64,000 nucleotides of DNA from CBDCYS01 sp965226245 (GCA_965226245.1 CBDDCL010000015.1:3038001-3102000), one strand, 5' to 3'. Numbered from the stretch's first letter, positions 33,902-43,331 are shown. The notes: generated by a model from the sequence alone, not told the origin. Numbers and translations are program-made.

Positions 33902-34101
33902 GTCTTGTCTCCTTTGATCGAAAGTATGTTGTTTGATTGCGTCCCGCTTCAAGCCGGTGGCCGCCGCAACCAAACAGGGGAGCATGGCCGCTGTGGGATG
34001 AGGCGCGTCGTAGCGGCTAACCGCTTGCTCACGCGCGCGGCTCCGAATCTGGTTCCCGAACTTTCTGCTGCGTTTGGCGCGAATTTCATGATGCAGGGGT
34101 T

Positions 34102-35514
34102 CTAGACGTCGTAATACAGTGCAAATTCGTAGGGGTGGGGACGCTGCCCCACCTCACTCACCTCGCTCTTCATCTTGTAGTCAATCCAGGTTTCAATCAC
34201 TTCTTCGGCGAAGACATCCCGGCGGGTCAAAAACTCATGATCACGCTCCAAGGCCTCCAGCGCGCCCTCGAGCGAGGAGGGCAGCGAGGGGACTTGTTGC
34301 AGCTCCTCGGGCGAGAGGTCGTAGATATCCTTGTCGAGCGGTTCACCCGGGTCGATCTTGTTTTGAATTCCGTCAAGGCCCGCCATCAGCATGGCGGCGA
34401 AAGCCAGATAGGGGTTCGCGGCCGGGTCCGGCGGACGGAATTCCACGCGCTTGGTCTTGGGATCGCTCGAATACATCGGGATGCGGCAAGCCGCGGAGCG
34501 GTTGCGGCGCGAGTAAGCCAAGTTCACCGGAGCTTCGAATCCAGGCACCAGGCGCTTGTAGCTGTTCGTGGTCGGAGCCGCGAAGGCGACGATCGCGCCG
34601 GCGTGCTTCAACAGCCCGCCAATGTAATAAAGAGCGGTTTCGCTGAGTCCGGCGTACTGATCGCCTCCGAACAACGCCTCGCCGCCATTCCACAGGCTTT
34701 GGTGAACGTGCATGCCGCTGCCGTTGTCATTCCACAAGGGCTTGGGCATGAAGGTGACCGTTCTCCCGTGACGAAAGGCCACATTGCGGACAATGTATTT
34801 GTAGGTCATCAGGTTGTCCGCCGCATTGACGAGCGAATCGTATTTTTGATCGATCTCTCCTTGTCCGCCGCTGGCGACCTCGTGATGGTGGCACTCGATC
34901 TCCAATCCGCACTTCTGCATGGTGGTGACCATTTCGGTGCGGATGTCTTGGTGGTGGTCGGTCGGCGGTACGGGAAAATAGCCTTCCTTGTAACGGGGCC
35001 GGTAGCCGAGGTTGTCGGTCTCGCGGCTGGAGTTCCAGCGGCCTTCCTCGGCGTCGATGTAATAGAAGCCGTAGTTGTAGGACTGGTCGAAGCGGATGTT
35101 GTCGAAAATGAAGAACTCGGCCTCGGCGCCGAAGTAGGCCACGTCTCCAATCCCGGAGTATTTGAGGTATTGCTCGGCTTTGGCGGCGATCCAGCGCGGG
35201 TCGCGCTCATAGTGCTGCTTGGTGACCGGATCGGCGATATCGGCGATCATCACCAGCGTTGGCACGTCGGTGAAGGGATCCATCATTGCCGTATTTGGGT
35301 CGGGGACGATCAGCATGTCGCTTTCGCTGATTGCCTGCCAGCCGCGGATACTGAACCCAAAGCCTTCTTCAAACTTGTCCGCGGTCAACTGGGCAATGGG
35401 AAAGGTAACGTGCTGCCACAGGCCGGGCAGGTCGGCGAAACGCAGATCGAGCATTTGCGCTTCGTTCTCTTTGGCAAACCGCAGAACGTCTTCGGGACTT
35501 CGCTGAGTACCCAT
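34102..35514 (-). CDS. Glutamine synthetase paralogue lacking the Asp50 loop
   Basis: Protein of 470 aa (ATG 35514; a TTG two codons earlier is less likely). Most GSI motifs are kept: ECHHHEVASGGQGEID, WNDNGSGMHVHQSLW, VPGFEAPVNLAYSRRN and KDIYDLSPEEL with the Tyr. The N-terminal loop is altered: where GSI enzymes have F-DGSS-I, this one reads EEGFGFSIRGWQAISESDM, missing three residues (DGS) including the Asp that binds ammonium. It may be a GlnA-like enzyme using another amine, a regulatory subunit or a poor synthetase. About 60% identical by eye to the neighbour, so a duplication. Confidence 0.85.
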   Translation of the reverse strand: MGTQRSPEDVLRFAKENEAQMLDLRFADLPGLWQHVTFPIAQLTADKFEEGFGFSIRGWQAISESDMLIVPDPNTAMMDPFTDVPTLVMIADIADPVTKQHYERDPRWIAAKAEQYLKYSGIGDVAYFGAEAEFFIFDNIRFDQSYNYGFYYIDAEEGRWNSSRETDNLGYRPRYKEGYFPVPPTDHHQDIRTEMVTTMQKCGLEIECHHHEVASGGQGEIDQKYDSLVNAADNLMTYKYIVRNVAFRHGRTVTFMPKPLWNDNGSGMHVHQSLWNGGEALFGGDQYAGLSETALYYIGGLLKHAGAIVAFAAPTTNSYKRLVPGFEAPVNLAYSRRNRSAACRIPMYSSDPKTKRVEFRPPDPAANPYLAFAAMLMAGLDGIQNKIDPGEPLDKDIYDLSPEELQQVPSLPSSLEGALEALERDHEFLTRRDVFAEEVIETWIDYKMKSEVSEVGQRPHPYEFALYYDV

Positions 35515-35792
35515 GGTCAAGTCAAAGTGTGGTGGCCCACGACCACCCTTGCTCGATGGTCGAGAGGATCGATGGTAGCACAGCGGGAGCGGATTTCCGT
35601 GGGTCTATTTTGTCCATAAAAAGTTTTGATTGAGGTGCAATGGAAGGACTTTGGGCCGTGTAGTACAACCGCCAGAAGTTGAAGCGCCCCACGGCGAGGC
35701 CGTAGGCGCGGCGCGTGTGGGGGTTGTTGATCGTTGCCCGGAAGAACTCGTCGGTCGCGAAGAGCGCATCCGCGGGGGGGCTGTGCGAAATG

Positions 35793-36869
35793 TCAATCTT
35801 CGAGGTTAAACTGCTGAGCCAGCCGCTCCAATGTGAACTGGTTACGTAGATGGCAGGCCGTGTTCTGGTTCGCGAAGAGTCCCTTCTCCCAGTACGCCCG
35901 CTCCTTCGGCAGCGTGACGATCCACTCGACGCGAACGAAGTATTCGTACTTCTCGGGATCTTGCGCATGCTCGGCCAAGTGCAGAGCCCTCAGGGGAGCT
36001 TCGAGGACCGGTACCTCCTTACCATCGTGGCTCACCCTGAACTCAGTGACAGGGACCGACTTCTCTTTGACCGTACCAACTCCGACGTATCCGGTTTTTG
36101 GGATGTAGGCGAAGACCCTCGCCCCAGGGAACAAGTGGGCCAGGGGCTGGCTGAACTTCTTGCCGCCGCCTGCGGAAATGTACCCATACCTCACGCAGTC
36201 TTCCCAGGTCCGGTGCCGGGGATCGCCCAGCGTCACGTAAAAGTCTCGACCGTTCCAGGGCTCACCTTTCTGCTTCCTGGTTCCGCTGGCTTTAGCTTCT
36301 GCCTCTCGGGGATCGACAAGCCAAGTTCGGGTCAGATACTCCCTCTCACCATCCTTGAAGTAGCGGAAGAAAACGGCGTTCAGGGGTACCCCGTAGCTGT
36401 CGCTGAGATAACCGATAATCCGTTCCGTGCTGGGATCGAGGTCCGAAGCAACGATGATCAGTTCGTGACTCTGGTTAAGCTTTTCGGGCGTGTTCGTATC
36501 AAAGGCTTCCGCAAAACCCTTTTCGAATTCTCGACCACCGTTTTTATCGGCGTAGATTCCAGCAATATCGTCGTAGGAGAGGTTCTCCACCCAAGAAGCA
36601 TAGTCAAGGATCTGAGCGACGACCTCACGAGGCGTCTGGTTCTTCTTGAGTTCGATCACGCTCAGGTTCCCCTCGACATCGATCGCCAGCAGGTCGATAG
36701 ACTTTCCGTGAGCCGTCGTAATCTGACGGCCGATCAGCATCAGTTTGGGCGAGAGGATAGAGATGTCATTGGCAAGCGTATCTTCGAGCTTGGCTTCACT
36801 GTCGATCGATGAGAACGTGACTTGCTGAAGATCGTCCCCCAAACGCCAAATTTCGATCTCGATGGGCAT
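35793..36869 (-). CDS. NucS/DUF91-type nuclease-domain protein
   Basis: Protein of 358 aa. Residues about 25-110 form the nuclease-fold domain: LEDTLANDISILSPKLMLIG, then KSIDLLAIDVEGNLSVIELK and PREVVAQILDYASWVENL. Asp in IDLLAID and E-x-K in IELK are the PD-(D/E)XK residues. The C-terminal half (about 200-358: GRDFYVTLGDPRHRTWEDC and later YEYFVRVEWIVTLPKERAYW) is a separate domain, probably OB- or EVE/PUA-like, commonly attached to DUF91 proteins. It stands alone. Probably acts on DNA ends or branched DNA, or in phage defence. The 35515-35792 gap shows no gene. Confidence 0.7.
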   Translation of the reverse strand: MPIEIEIWRLGDDLQQVTFSSIDSEAKLEDTLANDISILSPKLMLIGRQITTAHGKSIDLLAIDVEGNLSVIELKKNQTPREVVAQILDYASWVENLSYDDIAGIYADKNGGREFEKGFAEAFDTNTPEKLNQSHELIIVASDLDPSTERIIGYLSDSYGVPLNAVFFRYFKDGEREYLTRTWLVDPREAEAKASGTRKQKGEPWNGRDFYVTLGDPRHRTWEDCVRYGYISAGGGKKFSQPLAHLFPGARVFAYIPKTGYVGVGTVKEKSVPVTEFRVSHDGKEVPVLEAPLRALHLAEHAQDPEKYEYFVRVEWIVTLPKERAYWEKGLFANQNTACHLRNQFTLERLAQQFNLED

Positions 36870-38215
36870 GCCCCAAATTCCTCCGCCAAGATTCTATCAA
36901 ACCGCCGATCCGGTATCTGTCGCCCCGCGTCCAAAGATACCGGCCAGAATCGAGTTTCGGTAGAAGTGGCAACTGCCCGATCGGAGCCCTACCGCAACGT
37001 AAGAATTTTCGCTGGGAAGAGGGAAGCCCGTTGAAACGGGCTGACAATCGTTGAGCTGCGGGGCCCACCAGCTGTAAACGACTGGCCTAGCCTGCATTTC
37101 TCACCACGTGGCGTGACGAGCTGCCTGAGAGGCGCGTCAGTACGAGGCGCCTTCGGCTTGACGCCAACCCCGCTGAATCAAAGACCCATACTTGACGGTA
37201 GGTCGAAAACGGTCGGCAAGTGCAAAGAAGGACTGCCGGGCCTCTCGCCTGCCTCGCCCGTCAGGCGCTGAGAAACCCGGGCTGACAAACTCGGTCACGG
37301 ATTTTTGATAAAATTATTCCCTTTGTTTTCAACAGTTTTATCCAGGAAGCGCCAGGCCGCCCGAGACCGGCTTGCTATCCTAAAAAAGGGAAACCCAGCG
37401 ATGAATCATTTTCCATGTGGAGGTAACCGGCAGGCGATCCAGGCCCCCCCGCCCAGCAAAAACCCCGAAACTCTCTCATATACTCTCAAATCCTCTCATT
37501 GGGGAAATGAACCGCTTATAAATGAACAACTTGCGCTCAAACCACTCGAGTCCGTTGAGGCTCTTTTGCTAGCGAATACGAGGACGATGACAGCAAAAAA
37601 GACCAAAGGGCGAACATTGAAAAAATCCGTTTGATCGCTGGATGAAACAGGATCGCCTCCAGAATGCCCGAAAAGTTGCGCCGTGAGAAATGCAGGCTAA
37701 GGACCCCAAGCCGCGTGAACACGGCTCAAATGGTTCCGTACCACCGCGTGTATTCGGATCGCGATGGTCTCTTCCACACCTCCAACAGGCATGGAAGCTA
37801 CTCACGATATGTTGCAGTCTGTTGGGCGCACTGCTCTAGCATTCGAAAAAGGTGTTGCGTTTGGCGGACTTGACCGCAGGTTTCCACCTGCGGCTCTGAT
37901 GTTGCTTTCCGGACTTTCCGCCTGGTTTGGCGGGGATTCACCAATAGTGGGCCTAAGTTGGTCCAGATCCAGCGTCGATTGAATGGATGGAGGGAACTCC
38001 GTGATCCCTCTGGCTGTGGCAAGACGTTTTTGTCACCATCGCGGGGGGCCTTGCGTCTAAAGTGTATAAAAGAGAACAAACTCCTGCTGTGGTGGGGGTT
38101 AGCTCTGAACAGGCCGAGTCGGCGGCTTGAATCGGCGCCCGCCACGGATCCCGGCGGCGGAGATTGCCCCGAAGCAGCACAGCCGGCGCCGGGAAAACGG
38201 CGGTTTCGAGATCTC
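36870..38215. other. Gene-free stretch rich in dispersed hairpins
   Basis: No convincing gene in 1.3 kb. It holds AGCCCGTT-GA-AACGGGCT (37024-37042; inverse copy 50888-50906), a CTCACCACGTGGCGTGACG / GTACGAGGCGCC repeat (37097-37160; relatives at 30588 and 56208), three CTCTCA motifs spaced exactly 10 nt apart (37473, 37483, 37493) and the hairpin family copy at 37863-37922. Confidence 0.6.
37863..37922 (+). repeat. Hairpin repeat family 'GGACTTGACC...GGCTCTG', copy 2
   Basis: GGCGGACTTGACC, stem CCGCAGGT (partly shared with the flank), loop TTCC, stem ACCTGCGG, then GGCTCTGATGTTGCTTTCC and TTTCCGCC. The outer GGCGGA and TCCGCC are also inverted, so the unit is a nested hairpin of about 60 bp. 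Confidence 0.8.
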
Positions 38216-39955
38216 ATGGCCAAGTACCCTAGCCTATCTTCGCTGTTGGGACTAGGCCGCCGTGCAACATCGGACGAAGCGGCCCCGGAAACACTCAAGA
38301 TCCTGCTTCCCGAGTACCTGGACATGGAGGGGCTGGCCCGCGACCTCGAGCACGAACTAGTTTTCGAGCAGGGGGCATGGACAGAAGCGGCAATTGCTCC
38401 CGAGCGCCGCAAGATCGCGCTGGCAATCAGCGGCGGCGGCGCGGCTGGGGCCTACAGCGCGGGGGTATTGGAGGCGCTGCTGGTCCGCCTCAAGGAACGA
38501 GGCATCGAGGTCGACCTGCTGGTGGGGACCTCGTCCGGAGCACTCAACGCCTATGGGGCTTTTCTGGAGCGGCTGGGCAAAGCGAATCCCCAGATGAGCC
38601 AAGATCCGGAGCTGCGTCAGCCCTACTCAACCTTCATCGCTTCGATTTGGTCCTATCTTGACCGTGATAAGCGGACCTCAACCTGGGTTGCGGGCCGCCG
38701 GGGATGGATTGTGGATCTCGCCAGCCGGGGAGTTGGCGATCGCCGGGTGAAGTGGAGCATGGCTGTGCTGTTTGCCGGATTGATGCTGCTGCTCAACCCG
38801 TTTCTGCTGGTCTGGCTATCGATGGTGCTGGGCGCGGACCGTTGGCTGCCCGGCGGGCTGCGGGACTGGGGGTTCACGGCCGATCATCCGTTGCACTTCG
38901 CTGTGCTGGGTTTCTGTTCCTTGTTGGGGATGGTCGCGGTCGCGGCGCTGCTGATTCGAAGTTTTCGGTTCAGCTTGCTTCGCGATGTGCCTTTGCTGCG
39001 GCTTCTGGCGAACACGGGTCCGGACGGCGACCTTTGCCGGCCGCGCTTTGAGTCTCGCGGGAAAACGGTTGATCAAGCGCGCGTGTTGAGCTGCGAGCTC
39101 GTGAAATCTTGGTACGAGCGCCAGAGGGAGCTGCCGGAGCTGATGTTCACGGCCACCGACGTCTCGCTCGGCAGCGATTGCTTGTTTACACTCGTTCGCC
39201 CGGACACCTATCAACGTTTGGTCAAGCTGGGCTGGCATGCCGTTCAGCTCGACGGGGGCGGCGAGCTGGCAAGCCGCTACCGTCAGGACAAACGTGCTCT
39301 CTTTACCCTTGCGGAGAACTTTCTGCGGTGCCTGCTGGGATCAATCGCCGTTCCCGGTGCGTTTCCCGCCCAAGAGTTGGGCATTTATGGCCCGGATGGA
39401 AGACGCGAGGTTCGCCACTTTTTTGTCGACGGCGGCGTCCTCAACAACAGCCCGGTTCACATTGCGATTGATGCCGGGGCCACTCATATCATTTCGATCG
39501 AGCTGGAACCTCTCGATCCCGTGCAGCCGCTGGAAGTCGACGACCGGGACGGCGGGTACAACTTGCTGGAGACGGCGGTCACAACGTTCTCCACCCTTCT
39601 CAAGCTTTCGACACGGGGAGACATTCGCAGAACCGCGACCTGGAACCGATTCTTAGTCGAGCATCCAGAAGCGGCCAAGGCCAAAGCGGCTCCGGACAAG
39701 GAAGATCAAGCCGCGCAGGAAGCCGGCTCCCGCCCGAAGACGACGAAGAGGATTGTCCCTCTCTACCGTATCGCTCCCGAGCAGCGCGAGATCGGGACGG
39801 TGGAGTTCGACGGACATTTCGAGTCCGGCCAGCAAGCCGTCACGTTGCGTGACTGGCTGCGGCGAGGGTATGTCGACATGCAAGGGAAACATATTTGGCG
39901 CGCTACCCTGCAGCCTCATCCGGGAGGTGGAACTGTTGAGCCGCTGAGCGGTTGA
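38216..39955 (+). CDS. Patatin-like phospholipase with membrane segments inside the domain
   Basis: Protein of 579 aa (ATG 38216). Catalytic elements: oxyanion hole LAISGGGAAGAYSAG (about 69-83), nucleophile LLVGTSSGALNAYG (Ser near 96), and dyad Asp in FFVDGGVLNNSP (near 415). Between Ser and Asp lie two strong hydrophobic segments (about 170-196, MAVLFAGLMLLLNPFLLVWL; about 215-240, AVLGFCSLLGMVAVAALLI), so the enzyme is membrane-bound through an insertion that ordinary bacterial patatins lack. It should hydrolyse acyl esters of membrane lipids. The last codons (GTVEPLSG) and the stop are supplied by a TCAACGG-type array (39931-39960). Confidence 0.85.
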   Translation: MAKYPSLSSLLGLGRRATSDEAAPETLKILLPEYLDMEGLARDLEHELVFEQGAWTEAAIAPERRKIALAISGGGAAGAYSAGVLEALLVRLKERGIEVDLLVGTSSGALNAYGAFLERLGKANPQMSQDPELRQPYSTFIASIWSYLDRDKRTSTWVAGRRGWIVDLASRGVGDRRVKWSMAVLFAGLMLLLNPFLLVWLSMVLGADRWLPGGLRDWGFTADHPLHFAVLGFCSLLGMVAVAALLIRSFRFSLLRDVPLLRLLANTGPDGDLCRPRFESRGKTVDQARVLSCELVKSWYERQRELPELMFTATDVSLGSDCLFTLVRPDTYQRLVKLGWHAVQLDGGGELASRYRQDKRALFTLAENFLRCLLGSIAVPGAFPAQELGIYGPDGRREVRHFFVDGGVLNNSPVHIAIDAGATHIISIELEPLDPVQPLEVDDRDGGYNLLETAVTTFSTLLKLSTRGDIRRTATWNRFLVEHPEAAKAKAAPDKEDQAAQEAGSRPKTTKRIVPLYRIAPEQREIGTVEFDGHFESGQQAVTLRDWLRRGYVDMQGKHIWRATLQPHPGGGTVEPLSG

Positions 39956-39960
39956 GCCGT
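39931..39960 (-). repeat. TCAACGG-type array overlapping the patatin stop codon
   Basis: ACTGTTGAGCCGCTGAGCGG and TTGAGCCGT are units of the array family. They encode the final residues VEPLSG and the TGA of the patatin gene, so this insertion redefined the C-terminus. Confidence 0.7.
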
Positions 39961-40146
39961 GGGGCGGCCCAGCCCCAAAACCTTGCTTCCGGTAACCAAC
40001 CATCAAAATATTCCCGCGGCCCTGTTTCTTCAAGCACTTAGACCCCACCCGCCCCGCCCCGCGAGCCAACAAACCGGACCTCGCCCGCTACAATGAGAAC
40101 AGTCTCTAGTAGCGCACCGGCCCGCGCGGCAAAGGTGGAAACAAGC

Positions 40147-40212
40147 AAGGTGGCGACAAGCGATGTGGCGCACGTCTCCAGACGTGCCGTGTCGCCATTC
40201 GTGGCGACATAT
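40147..40212 (+). repeat. Hairpin repeat, uninterrupted copy of the group II intron target
   Basis: AGGTGGCGACAAGCGATG, then TGGCGCACGTCTCCAGACGT, GCCGTGTCGCCATTC. Stem GCACGTCT pairs with AGACGTGC around a 2-nt loop, and outer GGCGACA/TGTCGCC also pair. The intron at 46938-48849 splits another copy of this sequence, so it shows what the empty site looks like. Confidence 0.8.
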
Positions 40213-40490
40213 CTTACGGGCATGGCCGCTGGCCCGAGTTGCCGCCAATCCGCTGAGCGACAAGAATACCCCAAATCCGCAAGAAAACCTGTCCCTTTGC
40301 TAGGGAACCTGACACGATCCCGCTGCCGGCTGCAACCCCAGTCACTGAAAACAAAAACATTATCGGTTGACACCATGACGAGGCGTCGAAAATGGCCGAT
40401 ATCCTGCCATTTTGTGCCATTTCCGGACATTTTGTAAAGAAAATTTATACCTCACCCGACAACCTCTTTTGTTTCAATGACTTCGCCAGG

Positions 40491-40842
40491 TCGTAGCCAC
40501 TGACATCCCGGCGTGCCGCTTTGCCAAGCATACAGGAGCCGGACAGCGCGGACTTCTGCACAACGAATCAACGAAACAGTGTGCGGAACGGAGCGAGCGA
40601 GCAACGGGTGCAAACCGAGCAACGGCTCAACGGATCAACCGCTCAACGGCTCAACGGATAAGCACGGTCGTGGCCACTGACATCCCGGTGTGCCGCTTTG
40701 CCAAGCATGCAGGAGCCGGACAGCGCGGACTTCTGCACAACGAATCAACGAAACAGTGTGCGGAACGGAGCGAGCGAGCAACGGGTGCAAACCGAGCAAC
40801 GGCTCAACGGATCAACCGCTCAACGGCTCAACGGATAAGCAC
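40491..40842 (+). repeat. 175-bp tandem duplication, each unit ending in a TCAACGG-type array
   Basis: Units 40491-40665 and 40668-40842 (period 177) differ at only a few positions (for example CGGCGTGCC versus CGGTGTGCC). Each contains CATACAGGAGCCGGACAGCG or its CATGCAGG variant, then AACGAATCAACGAAACAGTG and a TCAACGG array. No coding frame is convincing. 40843-41127, ahead of cpaB, contains no supported gene. Confidence 0.85.
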
Positions 40843-41127
40843 AAATACGCTGAGCGGTTAGTGTGAATAGCGGATTACCGCCGCTGCGAGATCTCGCCTA
40901 CCCTCAAGAGGGGAAGTGCAGGTTGCTGCCGAAGAGGCCCGCGTCCGTGCCGCCGTAATCCGCGCAGAACCCGCCTCGCAACGGACGATAAGGATACATT
41001 GCTAGCAAAGATTTCTTGTCCCGGGGAACGGCCAAGGGTGGCCGAACCATGCACGTGTGCTGGCCGCTAAGACAGGTGAGCTGATCGTGTTGCGATACCG
41101 TGCGGGATCCTTTCCACTGGGGTGTCT

Positions 41128-41970
41128 ATGAACAAGAAGCTGGTGATCGTGATCGGCGTCGCATTTCTGGCTGCGGCCGGCGCGACGTATTTTTTCTATC
41201 AAATGATATCCATGGGGGGAGAGGGCGGCAAGGCCGCGCAACATTCCGTCGTGGTTGCCGTTCATGACTTGAGACGGGGACAAGAGTTGAGTTCGGCGGA
41301 TATCGCCGAAGCTTCTTGGTCCGGCCCCGAACTGCCGGAGGGGGCGCTGACCGATCCTAAGGCGGCGTTGGGAAATCTTGTCAAGCGTGACATTAGCGAG
41401 GGGGCCGCACTGACCGAATCTCTCGTGCTGCTCGACAGTCAGGCGTTCCTGTCAGCGCGTATCCGGCCCGGGATGAGAGCCGTCTCGGTTCACGTAACAG
41501 AGTTCGCCGGCGTGACGCAGATCTTCGAGCCGGGAGATCGGGTGGACGTTCTCGTAGCCACGGCCCGGCCGGCCGCCGGCAATAGCCAGGTCACCATGAA
41601 AACGATCCTGCAGAACGTGGAAGTGCTCGTAACCGGCTACGATCAGACGCCCGGGAGCCGGGGTGGCCCGAAACCGGTCGCGACTTTGCTCGTTGACGCC
41701 CAGGATTCAGAGATGCTCAACACGGCCGATCATGCCGGCTTCATTCGCCTCGCTCTCCGGAATCCGCTTGACGACGGGATCGAGGAAAGCAGTGGAAGCC
41801 GGTTGAGCGACGTCCTCAAGAGAAGCGGTCCGGGGGCAGCCGCCCGCCGGCGAATCTCGGGCGCCTCGAAGGCTCCCAGGCCGAAGACGCCGGCCACAAC
41901 GCCAAGCGGCGAAATCTCCTCCGCCAGTGGCTCGAAGAGTGACGCCGCGCGGTTGTCACCGAGCCAATAG
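41128..41970 (+). CDS. cpaB: Flp pilus assembly protein CpaB/RcpC
   Basis: Protein of 280 aa starting at ATG 41128 (GGGG six nt upstream). N-terminal membrane anchor VIVIGVAFLAAAGATYFFYQ, SAF domain (HSVVVAVHDLRRGQELSSAD, about 40-105), then the RcpC/CpaB domain (MRAVSVHVTEFAGVTQIFEP, GDRVDVLVATARP). The C-terminal 50 residues are low-complexity. CpaB is a periplasmic or secretin-associated part of Tad/type IVc pilus machines. First gene of cpaB-tadA-tadB-tadC; 17 nt to the next gene. Confidence 0.88.
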   Translation: MNKKLVIVIGVAFLAAAGATYFFYQMISMGGEGGKAAQHSVVVAVHDLRRGQELSSADIAEASWSGPELPEGALTDPKAALGNLVKRDISEGAALTESLVLLDSQAFLSARIRPGMRAVSVHVTEFAGVTQIFEPGDRVDVLVATARPAAGNSQVTMKTILQNVEVLVTGYDQTPGSRGGPKPVATLLVDAQDSEMLNTADHAGFIRLALRNPLDDGIEESSGSRLSDVLKRSGPGAAARRRISGASKAPRPKTPATTPSGEISSASGSKSDAARLSPSQ

Positions 41971-41987
41971 AGCCGGGATCTGTTCCT

Positions 41988-43331
41988 ATGGCGACATCAA
42001 TTTCCAGTCCCGCCAGTCACGAGCCCTCCCTCGGGGAGAGCGAAGCTCCCGCGAATCCCCAGCGGGAACTGATGGAGCTGAAGCATCGGCTGCACCGCCG
42101 GCTTCTCGAGCGAATCAACCTCGAGCGGCTGGCGGAGATCGACGCTCCCAGAGTTCGCGACGAGGTGCGTTCCGCCGTGTCGGCTTTGGTGGCCGAGGAA
42201 GACCCGCGGCTCACCGAGGATCAGAAAGAGCGAGTCATTGACGAAGTCCTCAACGAGGTTTTCGGCCTCGGGCCGCTGGAGCCTTTGATGGCCGATCCGA
42301 CCGTTTCCGACATTTTGGTGACTACGCCCGAGCTGGTGCATGTGGAACGCCGGGGCAAGCTCGAAAAGACGCCTGTTCGTTTCAAAGACAACGCGCACTT
42401 GCAGCGAATCATCCAGAAGATCGTGGGCCAGGCAGGACGCCGCATCGACGAATCTTCCCCGATGGTGGACTGCCGCTTGCCGGACGGTTCCCGTGTCAAC
42501 GCGGTCATCCCCCCCGTTGCGGTAAAAGGGCCGTTGTTGTCGATCCGCAGGTTCGCTCAGGAACGAATCTCCGCTCGAGATCTAGTCCGTCTGGGTTCAA
42601 GCAGCGAGAAAATGATGAACTTTCTGGGGGCGTGTGTGCGTTCCCGGTTGAACATATTGATCGCCGGAGGGACAGGAAGCGGAAAAACGACTCTGTTAAA
42701 CGTCCTCTCGGCGTTTGTCGGAGCCGATGAACGCATCGTCACCATTGAGGACACAGCGGAGTTGCAATTGCAGCAAGAGCACGTTGCCAGCATGGAGACG
42801 AGGCCGCCGAACCTCGAAGGCGAGGGCGCCATCCGGCAGCGGCAGCTTCTCATCAACAGCCTTCGCATGCGGCCGGACCGAATCATCGTGGGCGAGGTTC
42901 GCGGAGACGAGGTTCTTGACATGCTTCAGGCGATGAACACCGGCCACGACGGCTCGCTGGCGACGATTCACGCCAACAGTTGCGACGACGCCGTCAGCCG
43001 GCTGGAGTTGATGGTGAATCTGGCCAACTCCAACATTTCCGTCGCGTCGATCCGCAAGCAGATTGCGGCGGCGATTCATCTCTATGTCCAGATGTCCCGG
43101 CTGAGTGACGGGACGCGGCGCATTACACAGATTGCCGAGTCGGCGGGCATGCGCAACGGCGAGATCGACTTGCGCGACGTATTTGTCTTTGAGAATCTGG
43201 GTATTTCTCCCGAGGGCGTTGTTACCGGACGGTTCCAGCCGACCGGCGGAAAACCCCTGGTGTGGGAGCGGCTTCAGAGGAGCCAGGCAGCACTGCCCGA
43301 ATCAATTCTTCAGCCGGAGCAGGACTCATGA
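41988..43331 (+). CDS. tadA: Tad secretion ATPase TadA/CpaF
   Basis: Protein of 447 aa. Helical N-terminal domain (about 20-100), then the ATPase core: Walker A IAGGTGSGKTTLLN, Asp box ERIVTIEDTAELQL, Walker B RMRPDRIIVGEVRGDEVLDM, His box TGHDGSLATIHANSCDD. It powers pilin assembly or secretion from the cytoplasmic face. The stop overlaps the tadB ATG (ATGA). Confidence 0.95.
   Translation: MATSISSPASHEPSLGESEAPANPQRELMELKHRLHRRLLERINLERLAEIDAPRVRDEVRSAVSALVAEEDPRLTEDQKERVIDEVLNEVFGLGPLEPLMADPTVSDILVTTPELVHVERRGKLEKTPVRFKDNAHLQRIIQKIVGQAGRRIDESSPMVDCRLPDGSRVNAVIPPVAVKGPLLSIRRFAQERISARDLVRLGSSSEKMMNFLGACVRSRLNILIAGGTGSGKTTLLNVLSAFVGADERIVTIEDTAELQLQQEHVASMETRPPNLEGEGAIRQRQLLINSLRMRPDRIIVGEVRGDEVLDMLQAMNTGHDGSLATIHANSCDDAVSRLELMVNLANSNISVASIRKQIAAAIHLYVQMSRLSDGTRRITQIAESAGMRNGEIDLRDVFVFENLGISPEGVVTGRFQPTGGKPLVWERLQRSQAALPESILQPEQDS

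Noticed and set aside
33902..34101. Sigma-54 promoter or glutamine riboswitch in the glnA leader
   Set aside because: No TGGCAC-N5-TTGCA-type element or glnA-RNA fold was evident; the leader consists largely of a dispersed repeat.
34135..35619. 494-codon open frame on the plus strand
   Set aside because: Exact antisense of the second glutamine synthetase gene; no recognisable motif and explained by codon bias.
40491..40842. CRISPR array or tandem gene duplication
   Set aside because: Only two units of 175 bp and no open frame; simply a tandem duplication of repeat-bearing DNA.
40904..40999. 31-codon minus-strand frame (MYPYRPLRGGFCADYGG...) upstream of cpaB
   Set aside because: Composition looks peptide-like, but there is no ribosome site, no known family and no conservation evidence, so it is not annotated.
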